DNA from: an uncultured Ectothiorhodospiraceae bacterium
GTDB taxonomy: Bacteria; Pseudomonadota; Gammaproteobacteria; Nitrococcales; Nitrococcaceae
DNA: 33,657 nucleotides
Assembly (NCBI GenBank): GCA_913056315.1
Contig: CAJXMZ010000007.1
Coordinates: 1-33,657, forward strand
Direction: 5' to 3'
Every line of letters starts with the position of its first letter. Within the stretch, counting starts at the first letter, position 1. Below, one piece after another: positions 33,409 through 33,657 of the stretch. The position numbers and the translations under genes are program-made. The notes under the pieces are model-generated. The model had not been told where the DNA came from, searched no databases, and saw only the letters and a list, made by a program, of their open reading frames with translations.

Positions 33409-33657
33409 ATGGACGAAGATCGCAAAAAAGCCCTGGGCGCAGCACTGGGGCAAATCGAGAAGCAGTTTGGCAAGGGCGCTGTCATGCGTATGGGCGATGC
33501 CCGTGCAGTCGGCAACGTCCCGGTCATCTCTACCGGCTCGCTGACGCTTGATGTCGCCCTGGGTATCGGTGGTATCCCCCGTGGGCGTGTTATCGAAATT
33601 TACGGCCCTGAATCATCCGGCAAGACCACACTAACGCTGCAGGCCATCGCTGAGGCT
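33409..33657 (+). CDS. recA: Recombinase RecA, 3' end beyond the window
   Basis: The first 83 codons are present: [51 protein letters not shown] and the Walker A motif [13 protein letters not shown]. RecA binds single-stranded DNA for homologous recombination and triggers LexA self-cleavage in the SOS response. AAGGG lies six bases before the ATG. The gene is open at the right edge with no defect seen. Confidence 0.98.
   Translation, partial: MDEDRKKALGAALGQIEKQFGKGAVMRMGDARAVGNVPVISTGSLTLDVALGIGGIPRGRVIEIYGPESSGKTTLTLQAIAEA

Overview
The window reads as a compact gammaproteobacterial chromosome segment. The markers are an E. coli-type gshA, an Epd-type dehydrogenase, an Edd closely resembling the enterobacterial enzyme, an adjacent pncC-recA pair, and an outer-membrane PagL-like enzyme at the left edge. 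GC content is moderate, genes are tightly packed, and most neighbours overlap or nearly touch. The set (Entner-Doudoroff genes, a SufU/SufT-type SUF operon, acetoacetyl-CoA reductase) would suit a halophilic Ectothiorhodospiraceae-like lineage such as Spiribacter, but that placement is an inference, not something proved here. I see no tRNA, rRNA, CRISPR array, insertion sequence or prophage. Two genes are cut by the window edges (PagL-like at the left, recA at the right). No stretch above 300 bases lacks a gene.

Layout. (1) 1-3716: a lipid A deacylase-like barrel, an AEC-family transporter, an SLC13-type permease and a class I glutamine amidotransferase. (2) 3677-9537: a complete upper Entner-Doudoroff set. 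zwf-pgl-glk runs on the minus strand and edd-eda on the plus strand, divergent from one 144-bp control region that holds a perfect 10-bp inverted repeat and a second, smaller one. Together these enzymes take glucose to pyruvate plus glyceraldehyde 3-phosphate. (3) 9582-15712: a SUF iron-sulphur assembly operon (Rrf2 regulator, sufB, sufC, sufD, sufS, sufU, sufT), mostly translationally coupled and probably autoregulated at a near-palindrome over the promoter. (4) 15705-25302, minus strand: a Tad/Flp (type IVb) pilus locus. The order of transcription is tadB, tadC, a DUF192 gene, tadD, flp, TadG-like, TadE-like, a secreted protein of unknown function, a 44-residue membrane ORF not in the supplied track, cpaB, rcpA and an FHA-CpaF fusion ATPase. 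No TadZ or prepilin peptidase is present. (5) 25334-33657: gshA, phaB, a HlyU-family gene, a phospholipid N-methyltransferase-like gene, an MFS transporter, two coupled small genes of unknown function, epd, a VIT1/CCC1 transporter, a universal stress protein, pncC and the start of recA.

Most interesting points: convergent gene pairs overlap at their 3' ends five times (4, 40, 8, 86 and 4 bp); the Tad ATPase carries an N-terminal FHA domain that has lost most canonical phosphothreonine-contacting residues; the Tad locus contains uncharacterised secreted and small membrane proteins; and the zwf/edd and suf promoters carry candidate operators. Nothing here is clearly a wholly new system. The Tad locus with its unknown parts is the best candidate for new biology.
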